A stretch of DNA of 64,000 nt from Melioribacteraceae bacterium (GTDB lineage: Bacteria > Bacteroidota > Ignavibacteria > Ignavibacteriales > Melioribacteraceae), in the NCBI GenBank assembly GCA_021739765.1, contig JAIPBD010000002.1, positions 1 to 64,000 of the forward strand. Reading direction: 5' to 3'. Positions 45,607 to 55,406 of the stretch are shown piece by piece. The notes under the pieces were generated by a model. The model saw only the letters and a list, made by a program, of their open reading frames with translations. It was not told where the DNA came from and searched no databases. Every line of letters starts with the position of its first letter. The stretch's first letter is position 1. Made by a program: the position numbers and the translations under genes.

Positions 45607-45975
45607 TTATAATACTTCTGGAGCGAGTGAAACAATTTTCATAAATTTTTTGTCTCGTAATTCCCTAGCAACTGGTCCAAAAATACGAGTTCCTCTTGGT
45701 TCATCTTGCGCATTTAATAAAACTGCTGCATTTTCATCAAATCTGATATATGAACCATCTTTTCGTCGAATTTCTTTTTTCGTGCGAACAATAACAGCGC
45801 GTGAAACTTCACCTTTTTTTACGTTACCGTTAGGAATCGCTGATTTAACCGAAACCACAATTTTATCCCCTACGGACGCATATCGTCTTCTACTTCCGCC
45901 GAGTACTTTAATGCAGGTAATTTTTTTTGCACCCGAATTATCGGCAACCACTAAACTTGACTCTTGTTGAATCAT
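45607..45975 (-). CDS. rplN: Ribosomal protein L14 (uL14)
   Basis: A 122-residue large-subunit protein: [37 protein letters not shown] and a C-terminus with [28 protein letters not shown]. Highly conserved throughout. Confidence 0.96.
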   Translation of the reverse strand: MIQQESSLVVADNSGAKKITCIKVLGGSRRRYASVGDKIVVSVKSAIPNGNVKKGEVSRAVIVRTKKEIRRKDGSYIRFDENAAVLLNAQDEPRGTRIFGPVARELRDKKFMKIVSLAPEVL

Positions 45976-46001
45976 TTTCTAAGCTCCTTATTCAAACCCA
46001 A

Positions 46002-46259
46002 TTACTTAGCTTTCTCTACAATTTCGATTAAACGCCATGTTTTATTTTTGCTAAGTGGTCTTGTTTCCATCACTCTAACTAAATCACCTAGTCCACTTTC
46101 ATTTTTTTCATCGTGAACCATTAGTTTGGTCGTTTTCTTAAAATATTTTTTATAAAGAGGATGAGCCACACGTCTTTCAATCGAAACAACAACGCTCTTT
46201 TCCATTTTGTCTTTAACTACTAAACCAACTCTTGTTTTTCTTAAACCGCGTGTTTTCAT
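46002..46259 (-). CDS. rpsQ: Ribosomal protein S17 (uS17)
   Basis: An 85-residue OB-fold protein: [40 protein letters not shown] and [25 protein letters not shown]. Between rpmC and rplN. Confidence 0.95.
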   Translation of the reverse strand: MKTRGLRKTRVGLVVKDKMEKSVVVSIERRVAHPLYKKYFKKTTKLMVHDEKNESGLGDLVRVMETRPLSKNKTWRLIEIVEKAK

Positions 46260-46267
46260 TTACTGGT

Positions 46268-46492
46268 TTATCCTTCTTTTTTATTTTTACTTTCTTTCAG
46301 AGCTTCTAATTCTCTTTCCTTTAAGACTGTTTTCATTTTAGCAATATCTTTTTGTGTAGTGCTAACTTTTGCAGTATTAGTAAGATTTTTTAATTCTAAT
46401 TGAAATCTGAGATCAACTAAGTTTTTCTCTTCCTCTTCAATTCTATTTAATAGCTCTTCATCGGACATTTCACGAATTTCATAAATTTTCAT
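46268..46492 (-). CDS. rpmC: Ribosomal protein L29 (uL29)
   Basis: A 74-residue two-helix protein at the exit tunnel: MSDEELLNRIEEEEKNLVDLRFQLELKNLTNTAKVSTTQKDIAKMKTVLKERE in order. Slightly longer than the E. coli protein (63 residues). Confidence 0.94.
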   Translation of the reverse strand: MKIYEIREMSDEELLNRIEEEEKNLVDLRFQLELKNLTNTAKVSTTQKDIAKMKTVLKERELEALKESKNKKEG

Positions 46493-46503
46493 CTTATCAA
46501 CCT

Positions 46504-46920
46504 CTAATCGTAATCTGGTCTAACAGATATTTTAGTTTTAATAGGAAGTTTATTCGAAGCCAATTTCAAAGCATCTAAAGCAATTTCTTTAGAAACACCG
46601 GCAACTTCAAACATAACTCTACCCGGTTTAACAACTGCTACCCAAAATTCAGGATTTCCTTTACCTTTACCCATTCTAGTTTCGAGAGGTTTTTTAGAGA
46701 CTGGTTTATCGGGAAATATTCTTATCCAAACCTTTCCATCTCTCTTCATTCTTCTGGTAATTGCAACCCGACAAGCCTCAATTTGTCTACTTGTTATCCA
46801 AGCGGCATCAAGTGCTTTTAGTCCAAAATCACCAAAAGAAATAACACTTCCCCGTTTAGCAAAACCGGCTCTTCTACCTCTATGTGATTTTCTATATTTT
46901 ACTCTTTTCGGCATTAACAT
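46504..46920 (-). CDS. rplP: Ribosomal protein L16 (uL16)
   Basis: A 138-residue protein near the A site: [19 protein letters not shown] start (family-typical, so the first ATG is kept), [30 protein letters not shown] and [30 protein letters not shown]. Confidence 0.96.
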   Translation of the reverse strand: MLMPKRVKYRKSHRGRRAGFAKRGSVISFGDFGLKALDAAWITSRQIEACRVAITRRMKRDGKVWIRIFPDKPVSKKPLETRMGKGKGNPEFWVAVVKPGRVMFEVAGVSKEIALDALKLASNKLPIKTKISVRPDYD

Positions 46921-46941
46921 TGAAACTACTCTCCTAAATCT

Positions 46942-47583
46942 TTAGTCAGCTAATCTTTTGCCGAGAATCTCACCGCGGCAAATCCAAACTTTAACTCCAA
47001 TTGCACCATAAATAGTTTGTGCAGTTGCAGTTGCATAATCGATATCAGCTCTAATAGTATGAAGTGGAATCCGACCATCTTTATACTGTTCTGTTCTAGC
47101 CATTTCAGCACCACCCAATCTTCCGGCACACATAATCCTGATTCCTTCCGCACCCATTCTCATCGATGATTGAATCGATTGCTTCATTGCTCTTCTGAAT
47201 GAGATTCTTCCTTTCAATTGGGATGCAACATTTTCAGCAACTAAATTAGCATCTAATTCCGGGCGTTTAATCTCATTGATCTGAACTTTCACTTCTTTAT
47301 CAGTTACTTTCTTTAATTCTTGTTCCAGTTGAGAAATTTCTTTTCCACTTTTCCCAATCACAACACCAGGTCTTGAAGTATGAATAGTAACAATGATGTT
47401 TTTGGTAGTCCGGTCAATAATCATTCTTGAAATACCGGCCTTTTTCAACCTGTTCTTAATATAAACTCTAAGTTTTCTGTCCTCAGCTAACTTTTCAGCA
47501 TAACTACCGTTTTCGTACCAGTTAGATTCCCAACCGCGAATAACACCAACTCTAAAACCTATTGGATTTGTCTTTTGTCCCAA
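46942..47583 (-). CDS. rpsC: Ribosomal protein S3 (uS3)
   Basis: A 213-residue protein with a KH domain ([28 protein letters not shown]) and the C-terminal domain [41 protein letters not shown]. It begins [12 protein letters not shown] as usual. At the mRNA entry site of the small subunit. Confidence 0.96.
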   Translation of the reverse strand: MGQKTNPIGFRVGVIRGWESNWYENGSYAEKLAEDRKLRVYIKNRLKKAGISRMIIDRTTKNIIVTIHTSRPGVVIGKSGKEISQLEQELKKVTDKEVKVQINEIKRPELDANLVAENVASQLKGRISFRRAMKQSIQSSMRMGAEGIRIMCAGRLGGAEMARTEQYKDGRIPLHTIRADIDYATATAQTIYGAIGVKVWICRGEILGKRLAD

Positions 47584-47596
47584 AAAATCCTCCTAA

Positions 47597-47941
47597 TTAA
47601 CCTTTAGTAGCTACTACTATAGTTAAGTGATTTGATCTCTTTCTTACTCTAAATGCTCTACCCATCGGGGCAGGCAAAACTCTCTTTGCAACGGGTCCAT
47701 TGTTAACAAATACTTCTTTAACAATAAGAGCCGACGGATCATGAGAAGCATCTTCATCTTTATTATAAAGATTGCTTACTGCTGACCTCAAAACCTTTTC
47801 CGCATCTTTCGAAGCGTGCTTGGGATTGAAGTGTAATATTTCAATTGCTCTATCAACAGATATCCCTCGGATTAAGTCAATGACTAATCTCATTTTCCTT
47901 GGTGATGTGCTGATATATTTGTGAGTTGCTCTAGCTTCCAT
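47597..47941 (-). CDS. rplV: Ribosomal protein L22 (uL22)
   Basis: A 114-residue tunnel protein: YISTSPRKMRLVIDLIRGISVDRAIEIL and the tunnel loop region GPVAKRVLPAPMGRAFRVRKRSNHLTIVV. Between rpsS and rpsC. Confidence 0.95.
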   Translation of the reverse strand: MEARATHKYISTSPRKMRLVIDLIRGISVDRAIEILHFNPKHASKDAEKVLRSAVSNLYNKDEDASHDPSALIVKEVFVNNGPVAKRVLPAPMGRAFRVRKRSNHLTIVVATKG

Positions 47942-47955
47942 TTCAAACCTTAAAC

Positions 47956-48243
47956 TTATTTAGCCTTTGAGGCTTTTTCTGCCTTAGTTCCGGGATGACC
48001 TCTAAATATTCTGGTTGGCGAAAATTCGCCTAACTTATGACCAACCATATTTTCAGTAATGTATACCGGTATCATTTTATTACCATTATGAACTGCTATT
48101 GTGTGACCGACAAAGTCGGGAATAATCATACTAGCACGTGACCATGTTTGAATAATTTTCTTTTGATTAGATTCATTCAACTTATCAACTTTAGCTAATA
48201 ATTTAATATCTACGTATGGACCTTTTTTAAGTGATCTAGGCAT
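47956..48243 (-). CDS. rpsS: Ribosomal protein S19 (uS19)
   Basis: A 95-residue protein of the small-subunit head: [38 protein letters not shown] and [20 protein letters not shown]. Confidence 0.96.
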   Translation of the reverse strand: MPRSLKKGPYVDIKLLAKVDKLNESNQKKIIQTWSRASMIIPDFVGHTIAVHNGNKMIPVYITENMVGHKLGEFSPTRIFRGHPGTKAEKASKAK

Positions 48244-48251
48244 CTTTTACC

Positions 48252-49079
48252 TTAGCTTTTTCTTCGTTTAACAATATACTTGTTAGATGTTTTCTTTCGT
48301 TTTCGTGTTTTAAGACCTTTAGCTTTTTGTCCCCAAGGAGATACCGGATGACCACCACCCGAAGTTCTTCCTTCACCACCACCCATAGGATGATCGACCG
48401 GGTTCATTACAACACCTCTAACATTTGGTCTAATACCTAACCAACGACTTCTACCTGCTTTTCCTAGTGAAATATTTTCATGATCGGTATTTCCCACAAC
48501 TCCGTATGTTGCCATACATTCTAGTTGAACCATTCTAACTTCGCCTGAAGGGAATTTTAATGAAGCGTACTTACCTTCTTTAGCTAATAATTGAACAGAC
48601 GATCCAGCCGACCTTGATATTTGCGCTCCTTTACCAGGTTTTAATTCAACGTTGTGAATAAAACTACCTAATGGTAAATTTCTCAGAGGCAATGCATTGC
48701 CAACTCTGATTTCCGAACCCTCACCAGATGTAATTTTATCGCCAACCTTTAAACCATTTGGTGCAATAATATATCTTTTCTCACCATCAGCATAATGTAA
48801 AAGTGCAATTCTGGCAGAACGGTTTGGATCATATTCGATAGAAAATACTTTTGCGGGTACACCGTGTTTATCACGTTTAAAATCTATTATTCTGTATTTT
48901 CTTTTATGCCCACCACCTCTATGGAAAGAAGTAACTCTACCATGATTATTTCTACCACCGGATTTCTTTAAAGAAACCGTAAGGGATTTTTCAGGAGTAG
49001 TTTTTGTAATTTCATCAAATGATGAAATTGACATGTATCTCGTTCCGGGTGTATTTGGTTTTAATTTTCTAATAGCCAT
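48252..49079 (-). CDS. rplB: Ribosomal protein L2 (uL2)
   Basis: A 275-residue protein needed for peptidyl transfer and subunit joining: [28 protein letters not shown], and [29 protein letters not shown] containing the conserved histidine of the peptidyl-transferase region. Confidence 0.97.
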   Translation of the reverse strand: MAIRKLKPNTPGTRYMSISSFDEITKTTPEKSLTVSLKKSGGRNNHGRVTSFHRGGGHKRKYRIIDFKRDKHGVPAKVFSIEYDPNRSARIALLHYADGEKRYIIAPNGLKVGDKITSGEGSEIRVGNALPLRNLPLGSFIHNVELKPGKGAQISRSAGSSVQLLAKEGKYASLKFPSGEVRMVQLECMATYGVVGNTDHENISLGKAGRSRWLGIRPNVRGVVMNPVDHPMGGGEGRTSGGGHPVSPWGQKAKGLKTRKRKKTSNKYIVKRRKS

Positions 49080-49104
49080 TATCTAAAACTCCAAACGGGG
49101 TGAA

Positions 49105-49401
49105 TTAAACTTCACCAATTAAATCTATTGATTGACCTTCTTTCAAAGTCACAATTGCTTTCTTAAATCTCGAGGTTCTACCAACAGTTCTACCCTTTCG
49201 TGTAAACTGACTCTTAACCTTACCCTTGTACCTCATCGTATTAACCGAATCAACCTCTACACCAAACTTTGATTTGATTGCTTTTGCAATTTCAATTTTA
49301 TTTGCGTCGTAGTCGACAACAAAACCAAATTGATTTAATCCGCTTTCGCTGATTCCGGTAATTTTTTCAGTTATGAGAGGTCTAATTAAAACATTACGCA
49401 T
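49105..49401 (-). CDS. rplW: Ribosomal protein L23 (uL23)
   Basis: A 98-residue protein at the exit tunnel that docks SRP and trigger factor: LIRPLITEKITGISESGLNQFGFVVDYDANKIEIAKAIKSKFGVEVDSVNTM in order. Between rplD and rplB. Confidence 0.95.
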   Translation of the reverse strand: MRNVLIRPLITEKITGISESGLNQFGFVVDYDANKIEIAKAIKSKFGVEVDSVNTMRYKGKVKSQFTRKGRTVGRTSRFKKAIVTLKEGQSIDLIGEV

Positions 49402-49414
49402 TCTATAAAACCTA

Positions 49415-50041
49415 CTAATTTAATATTGTTTCTAAAGTTTCAATTGCCCCTTTTTGAAGAACAAGAACTTGATTGTTAAGCAAATCATATGCGGAAGCGT
49501 TTCTAGCTTCTAAAATATTTACTTTAGGAATATTGCGTCCCGATTTGTAAATATTCGCATTGTGTTCATTTGTAAGCAATAAAGTTTTCTTTCCTGCAAT
49601 ATTTAAAGCATTTAATACCGCTGCAAATTCTTTTGTTTTCGGAGCTTCGAAACTAAAATTTTCAACTACGATCACTTGTTCAGATTTCGCTTTATAAGAA
49701 AGCGCACTTCGTCTAGCTAATTGATTTACTTTTTTATTGATTTTTTGTCTGTAATTACGCGGCTTCGGTCCAAATATTCTGCCACCACCGACCCATAAAG
49801 GAGAGCGAGTTGTACCGGCTCTAGCGGTACCGCGACCTTTTTGTTTCCAGGGTTTTCTGCCACCGCCACGTACTTCATTTCTTTCTTTAGATTTATGAGT
49901 ACCTTGACGTTGATTAGCCAAAAATGCTTTGACAGAAAGATAAATTACATGGTCATTTGGTTCAATACCAAAGATGGATTCCGAAAGCTCAACACTTTCA
50001 CCACTTTTCGAACCATCTATTTTTAATACATCAACTTTCAT
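49415..50041 (-). CDS. rplD: Ribosomal protein L4 (uL4)
   Basis: A 208-residue protein lining the exit tunnel: QRQGTHKSKERNEVRGGGRKPWKQKGRGTARAGTTRSPLWVGGGRIFGPKPRNY is the tunnel loop. In E. coli L4 represses the S10 operon through its leader; no such leader was identified upstream of rpsJ. Confidence 0.96.
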   Translation of the reverse strand: MKVDVLKIDGSKSGESVELSESIFGIEPNDHVIYLSVKAFLANQRQGTHKSKERNEVRGGGRKPWKQKGRGTARAGTTRSPLWVGGGRIFGPKPRNYRQKINKKVNQLARRSALSYKAKSEQVIVVENFSFEAPKTKEFAAVLNALNIAGKKTLLLTNEHNANIYKSGRNIPKVNILEARNASAYDLLNNQVLVLQKGAIETLETILN

Positions 50042-50052
50042 TTAAAGACCGC

Positions 50053-50673
50053 TTACTTATTAATTTCTACGATTGAATTTATTGCACCGGGTACAGCACC
50101 TTTAACAAAAACAACATTTTCTTCAGGAAGTATTTTGATTACTTTCAATTTTGGTGAAGTTATTTGTTTACCACCTGTTCTACCACCCATTTTCATACCT
50201 TTCAATACTCTTGAAGGATCGGAACTTTGACCGATTGAACCAGGAGCTCTTTCCCTATCACCTTGTCCGTGGGTTCTTCCACCAACTCCGCTAAAACCAT
50301 GGCGCTTAATAACCCCTTGAAAACCTTTACCTTTAGATTTACCAACGACGTCAACTTTGTCACCAACTTTGAGAATTTCCACAGTCACATTGTCGCCAAC
50401 TTTATAATCACTGATATCAACATTTCTAAATTCTTTCAGCACTCTAGTAGGTTCAATACCAGCTTTTGCAAAATGTCCTGTTTCCGGTTTATTAACCCCT
50501 TTTTTGCTTTTCTTTCCATATCCGATTTGGATCGCGGTATAACCATCTTTTTCTTTGGTTTTAATCGCTACAATTGGACAAGGACCAGCTTGAATAGCTG
50601 TAACAGGAGTTGAATCTCCGGCATCGTTGTAAATGTTAGTCATTCCTAATTTTTTACCTAATATTCCAGGCAT
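50053..50673 (-). CDS. rplC: Ribosomal protein L3 (uL3)
   Basis: A 206-residue protein near the peptidyl-transferase centre: MPGILGKKLGMTNIYND, GKGFQGVIKRHGFSGVGGRTHGQGDRERAPGSIGQSSDPSRVLKGMKMGGR. Between rpsJ and rplD. Confidence 0.96.
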   Translation of the reverse strand: MPGILGKKLGMTNIYNDAGDSTPVTAIQAGPCPIVAIKTKEKDGYTAIQIGYGKKSKKGVNKPETGHFAKAGIEPTRVLKEFRNVDISDYKVGDNVTVEILKVGDKVDVVGKSKGKGFQGVIKRHGFSGVGGRTHGQGDRERAPGSIGQSSDPSRVLKGMKMGGRTGGKQITSPKLKVIKILPEENVVFVKGAVPGAINSIVEINK

Positions 50674-50684
50674 CTTACAATTCC

Positions 50685-50993
50685 CTATAACTTAATTTCT
50701 ATATCCACACCGGCAGGTATATCTAACTTGCTGAGTGAATCAACTGTTTTGTTGTTAGAATTATGAATATCGATAATTCTTTTGTGAGCTCTAATTTCAA
50801 ATTGTTCTCTCGACTTCTTATCAACATGAGGTGATCTCAATACTGTAAAAACAGACCTCTTTGTAGGCAAAGGGATCGGACCGGATACAACAGCACCAGT
50901 AGTTTTTACCGTCTTGATAATCTTCTCAGTAGACTTATCAATCAAAATATGATCATACGATTTTAATTTAATTCTAATCTTTTGTCCGGGCAT
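50685..50993 (-). CDS. rpsJ: Ribosomal protein S10 (uS10)
   Basis: A 102-residue protein, also the NusE antitermination factor: [56 protein letters not shown]. First gene of the S10 segment, just after the tuf terminator. Confidence 0.96.
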   Translation of the reverse strand: MPGQKIRIKLKSYDHILIDKSTEKIIKTVKTTGAVVSGPIPLPTKRSVFTVLRSPHVDKKSREQFEIRAHKRIIDIHNSNNKTVDSLSKLDIPAGVDIEIKL

Positions 50994-51016
50994 TTAAGAA
51001 CTCTCCGTTAAGAATC

Positions 51017-51042
51017 AAAAAGCGAGCAGAAATCTACTCGCT
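51017..51042 (-). terminator. Terminator hairpin between tuf and rpsJ
   Basis: On the minus strand AGCGAGTAG (51034-51042) pairs with CTGCTCGCT (51021-51029, one G-T pair), followed by TTTT. It lies 25 bases downstream of the tuf stop and 24 upstream of rpsJ. It probably terminates part of the transcripts, raising EF-Tu and EF-G over the downstream genes. Confidence 0.75.
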
Positions 51043-51066
51043 TTTATAAAGTTATCTTGTATTCTA

Positions 51067-52275
51067 TTATTCTATAATCTTTGTCACAACACCAGCACCA
51101 ACTGTTCTGCCGCCTTCACGAATAGCAAAACGTAAACCGTCTTCCATCGCAATTTCAGAGATAAGTTCAATGCTTAATTTCACATTATCACCAGGCATTA
51201 CCATTTCAGTACCTTCAGGTAATGTAGCAACACCGGTTACATCAGTTGTTCTAAAATAGAACTGTGGTCTATATCCATTGAAAAACGGAGTATGTCTTCC
51301 ACCTTCATCTTTAGAAAGGATGTAAACTTCACCTTCAAATTTTTTGTGAGGTGTAATAGAACCCGGTTTAGCTAATACCATTCCACGTTCGATTTCATTT
51401 TTATCAATTCCTCTCATCAATACACCAGCATTGTCACCGGCTAAAGCTATATCAAGTTCTTTTCTGAACATTTCAATACCGGTTACAACTGTTTTCTTGT
51501 GCATTCCGAGACCGACTAATTCAATTTCTTCAGATAATTTTACTTGGCCTCTTTCAACTCTACCCGTTGCAACGGTACCACGACCGGTAATAGAAAAAAC
51601 GTCCTCAACAGGCATCAAAAATGGTTTATCAACTGATCGTTCAGGAACCGGGATATAAGTATCCACAGCGTCCATCAATTCAAATATACATGTAAGTCTT
51701 TCGTCGTCAGCGCTTGAATCGGCAGAAGAAGAAGCTTCAAGAGCGTGTAATGCAGATCCTTTAACAATAGGAATATCATCACCAGGAAATTCATATTCAG
51801 TCAATAATTCTCTTAATTCCATTTCAACTAATTCGATTAATTCTTCATCATCAACCAAATCAACTTTATTCATAAACACAACCATTCTTGGCACACCAAC
51901 TTGACGAGCAAGAAGAATATGTTCTCTAGTTTGAGGCATCGGACCATCAGTTGCCGCAACAACCAGAATTGCACCGTCCATCTGTGCAGCACCAGTAATC
52001 ATGTTTTTTACGTAATCCGCGTGACCAGGACAGTCAACGTGTGCATAATGTCTTTCAGCTGTTGAATATTCAACGTGAGCTGTAGCGATAGTAATACCTC
52101 TTTCTCGCTCTTCAGGAGCATTATCAATACTATCAAATGATCTTTGTTCCGATAAACCTTTTTTAGCTAGAGACATAGTTATAGCTGCAGTCAAAGTTGT
52201 TTTACCATGATCAACGTGTCCGATAGTACCAATATTTACGTGAGGCTTACTCCTGTCAAATTTTGCCTTTGCCAT
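51067..52275 (-). CDS. tuf: Elongation factor Tu
   Basis: A 402-residue GTPase that delivers aminoacyl-tRNA. G1 is [10 protein letters not shown]2 region [13 protein letters not shown]3 DCPGHADY and G4 NKVDLVDD. A short Ser/Asp insert ([12 protein letters not shown]) lies in the G domain near residue 185. A Shine-Dalgarno (AAGGAG) precedes the ATG. Followed by a terminator hairpin. Confidence 0.97.
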   Translation of the reverse strand: MAKAKFDRSKPHVNIGTIGHVDHGKTTLTAAITMSLAKKGLSEQRSFDSIDNAPEERERGITIATAHVEYSTAERHYAHVDCPGHADYVKNMITGAAQMDGAILVVAATDGPMPQTREHILLARQVGVPRMVVFMNKVDLVDDEELIELVEMELRELLTEYEFPGDDIPIVKGSALHALEASSSADSSADDERLTCIFELMDAVDTYIPVPERSVDKPFLMPVEDVFSITGRGTVATGRVERGQVKLSEEIELVGLGMHKKTVVTGIEMFRKELDIALAGDNAGVLMRGIDKNEIERGMVLAKPGSITPHKKFEGEVYILSKDEGGRHTPFFNGYRPQFYFRTTDVTGVATLPEGTEMVMPGDNVKLSIELISEIAMEDGLRFAIREGGRTVGAGVVTKIIE

Positions 52276-52314
52276 CGAGTTCTCCTTTGTTATTTACTTT
52301 TTGTTAAAATTTAA

Positions 52315-54417
52315 CTAAGCAGTTTGTAATGAACTTTTACCTTGTGATTTTTCCGAAATCTCATCTGCTACAGACTTCGGCACTTCAGTATAATGTGAAA
52401 ATTGCATTGTATAAATTGCTCTACCTTGAGTCGCTGACCTAAGAGTAGTAGCATATCCAAACATTTCAGCTAATGGAACCATTGCTTTAATAACTTGTGC
52501 ATCTTTCCGGGCACTAAAGCCTTCAATTTTTCCTCTTCTTGAACTCAAATCGCCCATAACATCACCTAAATACTCTTCAGGCGATACTACCTCAACGGAC
52601 ATCATCGGTTCAAGTAAAACCGGTTTAGCTTTCCGGGCTCCATTTTTGAATCCCATAGAACCGGCTGTTTTAAATGATATTTCATCAGAATCAACATCAT
52701 GAAATGAACCATCATACAACTTAACTTTTACATCAACTACTGGGTAACCTGCGATTACACCACTCTGCATAGCTTGTTGAATACCTTGTGATACCGGATT
52801 TATATATTCCTTTGGAATAGAACCACCCACAATAGCATTTACAAATTCAAATCCTTTTCCCGGCTCGTTAGGCGCAAGTTCTAAAACAACATGACCGTAT
52901 TTACCACGACCACCACTTTGTTTAACGAATTTACCTTCAGCCTGGACAACTTCAGTAATAGTTTCACGGTAAGCAACCTGTGGTTTTCCAATATTCGCCT
53001 CAACCTTAAACTCTCTTCTCATTCTATCTACTAAAATTTCCAAGTGAAGTTCACCCATTCCACTTATCAAAGTCTGACTGGTTTCATCGTCAACTTTTAC
53101 GCGGAAAGTAGGATCTTCATCCGACAGCTTAACTAATGCATCGGATAACTTATCTTGATCTGCTTTAGTTTTTGGTTCAATCGCGATTTGAATTACAGGC
53201 TCAGGGAAAAGCATTTTTTCTAAGACGACAGCGTCATCTTCCGTGCATAAAGTATCACCGGTTCTTGTATTTTTCAAACCAACTAACGCACAAATATCAC
53301 CTGCTCTTACTTCTTTCATATCTTCGCGATGATTCGCATGCATTAATAAAATTCTACCAACTCTTTCTTTTTTATCAGAAATTGAGTTATAAATATAGGA
53401 ACCTGCTTCAAGTTTACCGCTGTAAACCCTAATAAATGTAATCTTCCCAACATAAGGATCTGTCATTACTTTAAAAGCTAACGCGGAAAATTTTTCTTTC
53501 GGATCAGCTTTTCTGATTACCTTATCATCTCTAAAAATATGATGAGCTTCGACATCACCAACATCTACCGGAGAGGGAAGCAATTCAATAATTGTATCTA
53601 ATAATTTTTGAACACCTTTATTCTTAAATGAAGACCCACAGAGAACAGGAACAATTTTATTGGAAATTGTAGCTTGTCTCAATACGCGCATCACTTCTTC
53701 TTCGGTGATCTCTTCGCCTTCTAAATATTTTTCAAGTAATGAATCATCAACTTCAGAAACTGCTTCCAGCATCAATGTTCTATATTTATTAGCCATCCCG
53801 AGTAAATCATGAGGAATCTCTTTATCTTCAAAAGTCGCGCCTAAGGTATCATCGTGATACATACGAGCGGTCATAGACATCAAATCAATAACGCCGGTAA
53901 ACATATCACCCTCACCAATCGGAAGACTGATCGGAACCGCATTCGCACCAAGTCGATCTTTCATCATTTGGACGCCGTTATAAAAATCGGCACCAATTCG
54001 ATCCATTTTATTAATGAACGCTATTCGCGGAACACCATATTTATCGGCTTGACGCCAAACAGTTTCGGATTGTGGCTCTACGCCACCAACTGCACAAAAC
54101 AAAGCAACAGCGCCATCTAAAACTCTTAATGATCTTTCAACTTCCACGGTAAAATCAACGTGACCGGGTGTATCAATGATATTGATTTGATGGTCCTTCC
54201 AATATGCGGTTGTAGCAGCAGAAGTAATTGTAATTCCACGTTCTTTCTCTTGCTCCATCCAGTCCATAGTGGCACCGCCATCATGAACTTCGCCCATTCT
54301 GTGTAATTTACCGGTATAATATAAAACCCTTTCCGTAGTAGTGGTTTTACCGGCATCAATATGGGCCATAATACCTATATTTCTAACATTCTTAAGTTCT
54401 ACTCTTTTAACAGACAT
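52315..54417 (-). CDS. fusA: Elongation factor G
   Basis: A 700-residue translocase GTPase. G1 is [14 protein letters not shown]3 [10 protein letters not shown]4 NKMDRIGAD. Domain IV has [17 protein letters not shown] and the C-terminus carries [11 protein letters not shown] and [21 protein letters not shown]. Standard length; between rpsG and tuf. Confidence 0.97.
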   Translation of the reverse strand: MSVKRVELKNVRNIGIMAHIDAGKTTTTERVLYYTGKLHRMGEVHDGGATMDWMEQEKERGITITSAATTAYWKDHQINIIDTPGHVDFTVEVERSLRVLDGAVALFCAVGGVEPQSETVWRQADKYGVPRIAFINKMDRIGADFYNGVQMMKDRLGANAVPISLPIGEGDMFTGVIDLMSMTARMYHDDTLGATFEDKEIPHDLLGMANKYRTLMLEAVSEVDDSLLEKYLEGEEITEEEVMRVLRQATISNKIVPVLCGSSFKNKGVQKLLDTIIELLPSPVDVGDVEAHHIFRDDKVIRKADPKEKFSALAFKVMTDPYVGKITFIRVYSGKLEAGSYIYNSISDKKERVGRILLMHANHREDMKEVRAGDICALVGLKNTRTGDTLCTEDDAVVLEKMLFPEPVIQIAIEPKTKADQDKLSDALVKLSDEDPTFRVKVDDETSQTLISGMGELHLEILVDRMRREFKVEANIGKPQVAYRETITEVVQAEGKFVKQSGGRGKYGHVVLELAPNEPGKGFEFVNAIVGGSIPKEYINPVSQGIQQAMQSGVIAGYPVVDVKVKLYDGSFHDVDSDEISFKTAGSMGFKNGARKAKPVLLEPMMSVEVVSPEEYLGDVMGDLSSRRGKIEGFSARKDAQVIKAMVPLAEMFGYATTLRSATQGRAIYTMQFSHYTEVPKSVADEISEKSQGKSSLQTA

Positions 54418-54437
54418 CTAATCAACTATCCTTTCAT

Positions 54438-54905
54438 TTACCATTTAAAGTGAGCAAAGGCTTTGTTCGCTTCAGCCATTCTGTGCGTATCGTCTTTTTT
54501 CTTAACTGCGGGGCCTTCACCGTTTGATGCTGCCATCAGTTCATTTGCTAATTTCATAGTCATCGATTTATCTTTTCTATCACGCGCATAATTTTTTATC
54601 CATCGTAGAGCCAATGCAATTCTTCTTTCCGGTCGAACTTCCATTGGAACTTGATATGTAGCACCACCTACTCTTCTACTTCTAACTTCCACTAACGGCG
54701 ATACATTGCTAACAGCCTTTTTGAAAACATCCATAGCAGGTTTTTTAGTTTTTTGTTCAATGATTTCAAAACTATCATAAACTAATTTCCGTGCAACTGA
54801 TTTTTTGCCGTCTAACATTAAATAATTGACAAATTTGGCAACCAAAAGATCATTGAATTGTGGATCTGGTTTTACGTAACGTTTTTCTGCTCTTCTTTTT
54901 CTCAT
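54438..54905 (-). CDS. rpsG: Ribosomal protein S7 (uS7)
   Basis: A 155-residue protein of the small-subunit head: [40 protein letters not shown] and [23 protein letters not shown]. In E. coli S7 autoregulates the str operon. Confidence 0.96.
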   Translation of the reverse strand: MRKRRAEKRYVKPDPQFNDLLVAKFVNYLMLDGKKSVARKLVYDSFEIIEQKTKKPAMDVFKKAVSNVSPLVEVRSRRVGGATYQVPMEVRPERRIALALRWIKNYARDRKDKSMTMKLANELMAASNGEGPAVKKKDDTHRMAEANKAFAHFKW

Positions 54906-54922
54906 GCTTATTCTATCTCAAT

Positions 54923-55297
54923 TTAGCTTTTTGGTTTTTTTGCACCGTACTTAGAACGGCCTTGTTTTCTTTCATCAACTCCACTTGTATCTAATGTACC
55001 ACGAATTATATGGTAACGAACTCCCGGAAGATCTTTAACTCTTCCACCTCTGATCAACACAATCGAGTGTTCCTGAAGGTTGTGCCCTTCTCCGCCAATA
55101 TAAGCAGTGACCTCATAACCTGTTGTCAGTCTGACTCTCGCAACTTTTCTCAAAGCAGAATTTGGTTTTTTTGGTGTAGTAGTATACACTCTGGTACAAA
55201 CACCTCTTTTTTGAGGGCAGTTACGTAAAGCCGGAGCCTTACTTTTTGTTACAATTTGTTTTCGGCCTTTCCTAACTAACTGATTTATTGTTGGCAC
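54923..55297 (-). CDS. rpsL: Ribosomal protein S12 (uS12)
   Basis: A 124-residue decoding-centre protein: [53 protein letters not shown]. The KKPNSA and [12 protein letters not shown] segments show the unmutated, streptomycin-sensitive residues. The start is GTG at 55297 with GGAGG six bases upstream. First gene after the promoter at 55333-55361. Confidence 0.96.
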   Translation of the reverse strand: MPTINQLVRKGRKQIVTKSKAPALRNCPQKRGVCTRVYTTTPKKPNSALRKVARVRLTTGYEVTAYIGGEGHNLQEHSIVLIRGGRVKDLPGVRYHIIRGTLDTSGVDERKQGRSKYGAKKPKS

Positions 55298-55332
55298 AAA
55301 ATTCCTCCATTCTCCAAAAATTTCAGACTTTT

Positions 55333-55361
55333 AATATAGATATTATTCTAAAAATTGTCAA
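55333..55361 (-). promoter_or_regulatory. Strong sigma-70-like promoter for rpsL
   Basis: On the minus strand TTGACA (55356-55361), a 17-base spacer and TATATT (55333-55338), about 36 bases before the rpsL start. It lies directly after the rpoC terminator, so the str-S10-spc-alpha run can be transcribed independently of rpoBC. Confidence 0.65.
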
Positions 55362-55383
55362 GAATACTTATGTAGCTAAAGAA

Positions 55384-55406
55384 GAAAAAAGGAGCCTAAG
55401 ACTCCT
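55384..55406 (-). terminator. Rho-independent terminator overlapping the rpoC stop
   Basis: On the minus strand AGGAGTC (55400-55406) pairs with GGCTCCT (55390-55396, one G-T pair), followed by six T. The rpoC stop codon TAG (55396-55398) lies inside the hairpin, so the last ribosome would cover it. Confidence 0.8.

Noticed and set aside
45449-45970. Long antisense open frames over the ribosomal and rpo genes
   Set aside because: They lie opposite strongly conserved genes, show no family similarity or ribosome-binding site, and are explained by codon bias of the sense strand.
50994-51016. S10 leader with L4-responsive structure
   Set aside because: Only 24 bases remain between the tuf terminator and rpsJ, too short for the E. 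coli type leader.
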